Source: Gnetum montanum
Taxonomy: Eukaryota > Streptophyta > Gnetopsida > Gnetales > Gnetaceae
Assembly (NCBI GenBank): GCA_015680685.1
Contig: MNCI01025237.1
Coordinates: 1-22,056 of the forward strand
DNA length: 22,056 nucleotides
Direction: 5' to 3'
Both the position numbers and the translations under genes were made by a program. Positions within the stretch are counted from its first letter, which is position 1. The number at the start of each line of letters is the position of its first letter. The notes below the pieces were generated by a model. That model was not told where the DNA came from and ran no database searches. It worked only from the letters and a program-made list of their open reading frames with translations. Shown here piece by piece: positions 18,790 to 22,056 of this stretch.

Positions 18790-19225
18790 TGTTAATTTAC
18801 ACCTCAATTAAGTAGGATAATAAAATAAGAATAAGCAATAGAAATAGAAATTCAATTATAGAATTGGAAAAGATGCAACAAGAATACAAGAAATTATCCT
18901 AGCAAAATCATATGAAAATCCTAGCAATAGCTCTAGCTCCTAGAAAGCCTTAGAAATCCAAGTCTTCTTACTTTAAAACTTATAACAAGCTTAGATCAAG
19001 TTTTCACAAGAAGAAGAGACTACAACTCAAATTATACCTCACACATCCTTTGATTTGTTGAAGACATAATGATAAAGACCACCTAATCATCCACTTATAT
19101 AGTGGTGATAATGACATGATATAGAGTTATAATCCATAATTAATCATGGTCAAATTGGCTTTTATTGTTTGTAGCCAACATGGAAAAAATTACAACATAA
19201 AGGTGTTTTAAATATGAAATTAACA
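18790..19225 (-). repeat. 5' LTR of copia element C, 436 bases
   Basis: On the plus strand it begins TGTTAATTT (18790) and ends AAATTAACA (19225), a perfect 9-base terminal inverted repeat with TG...CA ends. It is followed on the minus strand by the primer site. It contains a TATA box. The 5-base target copy next to it would be CACCT (19226-19230); its partner is not in the window. Confidence 0.85.
19094..19102 (-). promoter_or_regulatory. TATA box of copia LTR
   Basis: The minus strand reads CTATATAAG, about 125 bases into the LTR, where a U3 core promoter is expected. Confidence 0.5.
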
Positions 19226-22056
19226 CACCTAACTTATAAAGTGTACTAGTTTTGATTTTTATTTTTTAATGTAACAATTAATTATTAATAAATCAAGTTG
19301 ATATTTTATTAATTTAAAAAATCTAAAATATTTTCCTATTCAAATAAAAAATATATACTATAAATATATAGTTAAACTACTTTCATGCTCATCCAAGGTT
19401 CTACTACACAACTTCCTCTAGTGATAAAAAGGGACCACCATCACAGGTGATGGGATAGAAAGGGTACCATTTCTCTAGTTATATACAACTTCCTCCTTTG
19501 ACAAAGATCAACATTTTATTTGGATTATACATAAACTTCTTTTTGATACCATTAAAACAAGTGAAAGCACTTCATTTTGATGAATGTGTCATCACACGAA
19601 ATATTATCTAGGAAAGTCCATTTCTATGTGCATCTCTACAAGGAGATGTTTCATGAAAGAAAGTCTAAAAACCATGGAAAATTTAATTAACTAATTTTTA
19701 ATGATTTATTTATGATTGTGGTTCGTGAGTGATAAAGACAAGAGAAGTAGACAACTTGTGACTCAAACTTCACATGAAATGTAGCAAAAAAATTTGTTTT
19801 CAACCACTATTTCATTTGTATAAGATGTCCATATTTTACTACACTATTTAGTAGCCTTAACAAATTTGTTAAAAATAATCAAGAATCTTGTGTAAAAATT
19901 CACTTAAGCTAGATTTTTTCTTTTTACATTGTCAATTCAACTTATCCTATCAAAGTTAGTTTCATCTTTCTTTAGCAAAAAGGCATCTTCATGTGATGAA
20001 TATAAGTAAAATTTTTAGTTTCATATAGTGTAATGGTGTTTGGTGTTTTGATGTTCAAATCTAGCTTTTTCTAATCATGAGCTTAAGAAACTTTGCAATA
20101 AAGGTTTAAACTTATACAAGCTTGGTTTTCTCTAAAAGCTTTTATCAATTTAGTATTGGAATTGACTTAGCATCTAGATAAAGCCATTATGATGAAGAAA
20201 GCTCATCTAAATGATATGACTATTAGCTCAATAGTAACATTTCTATGAGTTGTAGCTTATGGTTTTTTAAAAAGAGTAGTTTTCCAATTAGTTCTAGTAA
20301 CATGGGAAGCTGAATTAATGCTGAAGCTCATTTTTCAAAAAATCTAGTTTGGTAGTAAAGCTAAGGAATTAAAAGCTTTTACTAACTTAGCATTTAGAGT
20401 TTGTCAAAGACCATTGACTTGGAATTTAGAGGAAGTTGGAAGAGCTTATGGAAATTCAACTCATCTTTTCATCTACCACATAAATATTTAACTATGCTTT
20501 AAAAACTCGTATAAATAGTTCATCTAAATTGGAATAGGAGTTGTTTAACTTAATAAGTAGATGCCAATGAAAAGCTCATCTAGCTGGTTTTATATGTTTA
20601 TTTCTCATCTTTGAGACAGCAACCATAAAAAGAAGCCAAGTCAATCCTACAATGAAACTAAATTTTACAAAACAAATAAAAAATATTTCAAGTTTTCAAC
20701 ATCCTTCCACAAAATTAAAAAGTCATAATAACTAAAAAATATTGAAGTTTTTTCAAACCATGCTCATTACTAACTCAACATTTAGATGAGCTCTAGATAT
20801 CTCAATCAAACAAGAAATCTCATTTAAATTTGAATACAACATCATCATTTAGATGGTGTATAGAGAAAGTCTAAATTCAAAAAGAAGTGCACATATGTTT
20901 GCTTTGATCCAAAACTTGGTAGCCAAGAAAAGCAAAGAAAAGCTTCATGTAAATTTTTAGATTGACTATGCTATAGAAAAATATAAGCTTCTATTTATAA
21001 ACTCTAACTTAGATTGAGAAAGGCTCACAAGCACTTGTCTTCTTCTAGCTTTGGAAATAAAAAGAATAAAAAAAACTCATTGTACATTGATAAATCATTT
21101 TAGGATTTTAGTACACATGGCATAGAAGAATTTTGTAAAAATAAAAATGATAATATGTTGGATAAGCTATACAAACTACTTAGGTGACAAGAGAGAAAAT
21201 CTTCATGAGCTTAGTATAGTAACATAGTAGTAACAACCTAATTTTTTGTAAAATTGCAAAAGTGATAGAGATAAGAATTAAATTCTTCTGTTAAGGTTTG
21301 ATTTATAAAGTTTAGAATATATTTTGGTATGGCATGTGTAAAAAAATTGTTTTCTATATATGGAGCATAAAAAAGAGAAAGCTCATAAAGATAAATACTA
21401 TTAAAGGAATGTAGAGGGCTAAAATGGTAAAACTAGGGCCTATACTACTAAGTGCATTGAGCTTATTAATGGAGATGATAGAGGTATTGAGTATTAAATG
21501 AAGTCAGAAAGAGTTGTTATATCTAAAGCAAGTTGAGCTTAATGTTCTATTGGAAACTAAGAACCATTGATGCTAAGGTTAAATGACAAATTTCTTTCTC
21601 CTTTATTAAGCTTTACTATTCTCTTTAGCTCAATACTTATAAGTAGTAATGACGGATGATGAACAATGGATAAAAATTTTCTATTGTTGCTTCATATCAA
21701 CAATACATTTGAAATGAATGCAACTTTTTCTCTTTTACCTCCATTATCTTAAGAGATCCATAATGACTATTAAGGGCTAGTGCTATAAAATGAACTCTAA
21801 AAGCTCATTCTTATAATAAATTTCTACTTCTATACTCTATTCTAGCTCTAAAATTTCTTCTTCTTCTTTAATCTCTTTTAGAAAATCTCTACTTTTATAT
21901 TCACGTTTTATTCCTTCTAGCTTTGTGAAGTGTATGTCCTTGATTTGAGATATATCAAGTGTGTTTCTATTCATCTATATTTTGAAAGATGGTTCTTGTG
22001 ATTTTAACCTTAGTGTTGGTGCTCAGTCCAAGTTGTAAAGAAGTCATATATATTTA
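19226..22056. other. No gene recognised (AT-rich, word-repeat rich)
   Basis: About 2.8 kb of AT-rich DNA with stops in all frames and no domain that I can recognise. It is unusually rich in related words such as AGCTCAT, ATGAGCT, GAGCTTA and TCATCTAAAT. It may be target DNA for the copia insertion or a very old repeat. Confidence 0.5.
20200..20792. repeat. 14-base inverted repeat with related words between
   Basis: AGCTCATCTAAATG at 20200-20213 has an exact inverted copy, CATTTAGATGAGCT, at 20779-20792. Related words (TTCATCTAAATTGG near 20520, AAAGCTCATCTAGC near 20571, TCATTTAGATGG near 20834) lie between or beside them. Confidence 0.5.

Larger units (their letters stand above)
16901..19225 (-). 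mobile_element. Ty1/copia retrotransposon, 5' part (element C)
   Basis: On the minus strand: LTR (19225-18790), tRNA-iMet-type primer site, gag, protease, GAG-pre-integrase domain, pre-RT linker and the first part of RT, stopping at 16901 where the right LTR of element B begins. The RT frame still reads as expected (EIFIQ, LEGYVVIG) to the last bases before the junction, so element B cut it there. The rest of RT, RNase H and the 3' LTR are not in the window. The integrase core is also missing. The gag pattern suggests a Tork/Tnt1-like lineage, which is a weak assignment. Confidence 0.85.

Noticed and set aside
1-22056. CRISPR arrays, tRNA or rRNA genes, bacterial operons
   Set aside because: No regularly spaced direct repeats, no cloverleaf-like or rRNA sequence recognised, and the content is plant retrotransposon DNA.

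Overview
The window looks like intergenic DNA from the nuclear genome of a seed plant with a large, repeat-rich genome. It is AT-rich and CpG-poor, has no intact gene, and consists mostly of decayed LTR retrotransposons of plant type (a Tat-like and an Athila/Tat-like Ty3/gypsy element and a Ty1/copia element). A conifer or other large-genome plant would fit, but the species cannot be read from the sequence. One ambiguous base (n) lies near 7392.

Layout. 1-376: nothing recognised. 377-800: a small block that keeps its CpGs and holds a broken, unrecognised minus-strand reading frame. 873-1494: AT-rich, no gene. 1495 to about 4405: the 3' part of a Ty3/gypsy element on the minus strand (end of RNase H, complete integrase, polypurine tract, one LTR of about 1.2 kb). 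About 4406-16900: a 12.5-kb, heavily decayed Athila/Tat-like Ty3/gypsy element on the plus strand. It has related LTRs at both ends, a tRNA-Asp-type primer binding site, gag-pol in the order PR-RT-RH-IN, a 2-kb linker with promoter-like and splice-donor-like sequences, and a third long frame of about 2.8 kb with a long coiled coil. 16901-19225: the 5' part of a Ty1/copia element on the minus strand (LTR, tRNA-iMet-type primer site, gag with a broken zinc knuckle, protease, GAG-pre-integrase, start of RT; the integrase core is missing). 19226-22056: AT-rich, no gene recognised, a scatter of short related words.

No gene appears functional. The main interest is structural. The large element has copia reverse transcriptase on its right and gypsy RNase H on its left, with no matching target-site duplication, so the left junction is probably a deletion or recombination scar. 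Its in-frame stops fall mostly where glutamine (CAG/CAA) is expected, and its primer site differs from the canonical one only by C-to-T and G-to-A changes, which points to methylation-driven decay. The third reading frame, its possible internal promoter and spliced leader, and a post-mortem 247-base tandem duplication in RT are the points most worth following up.
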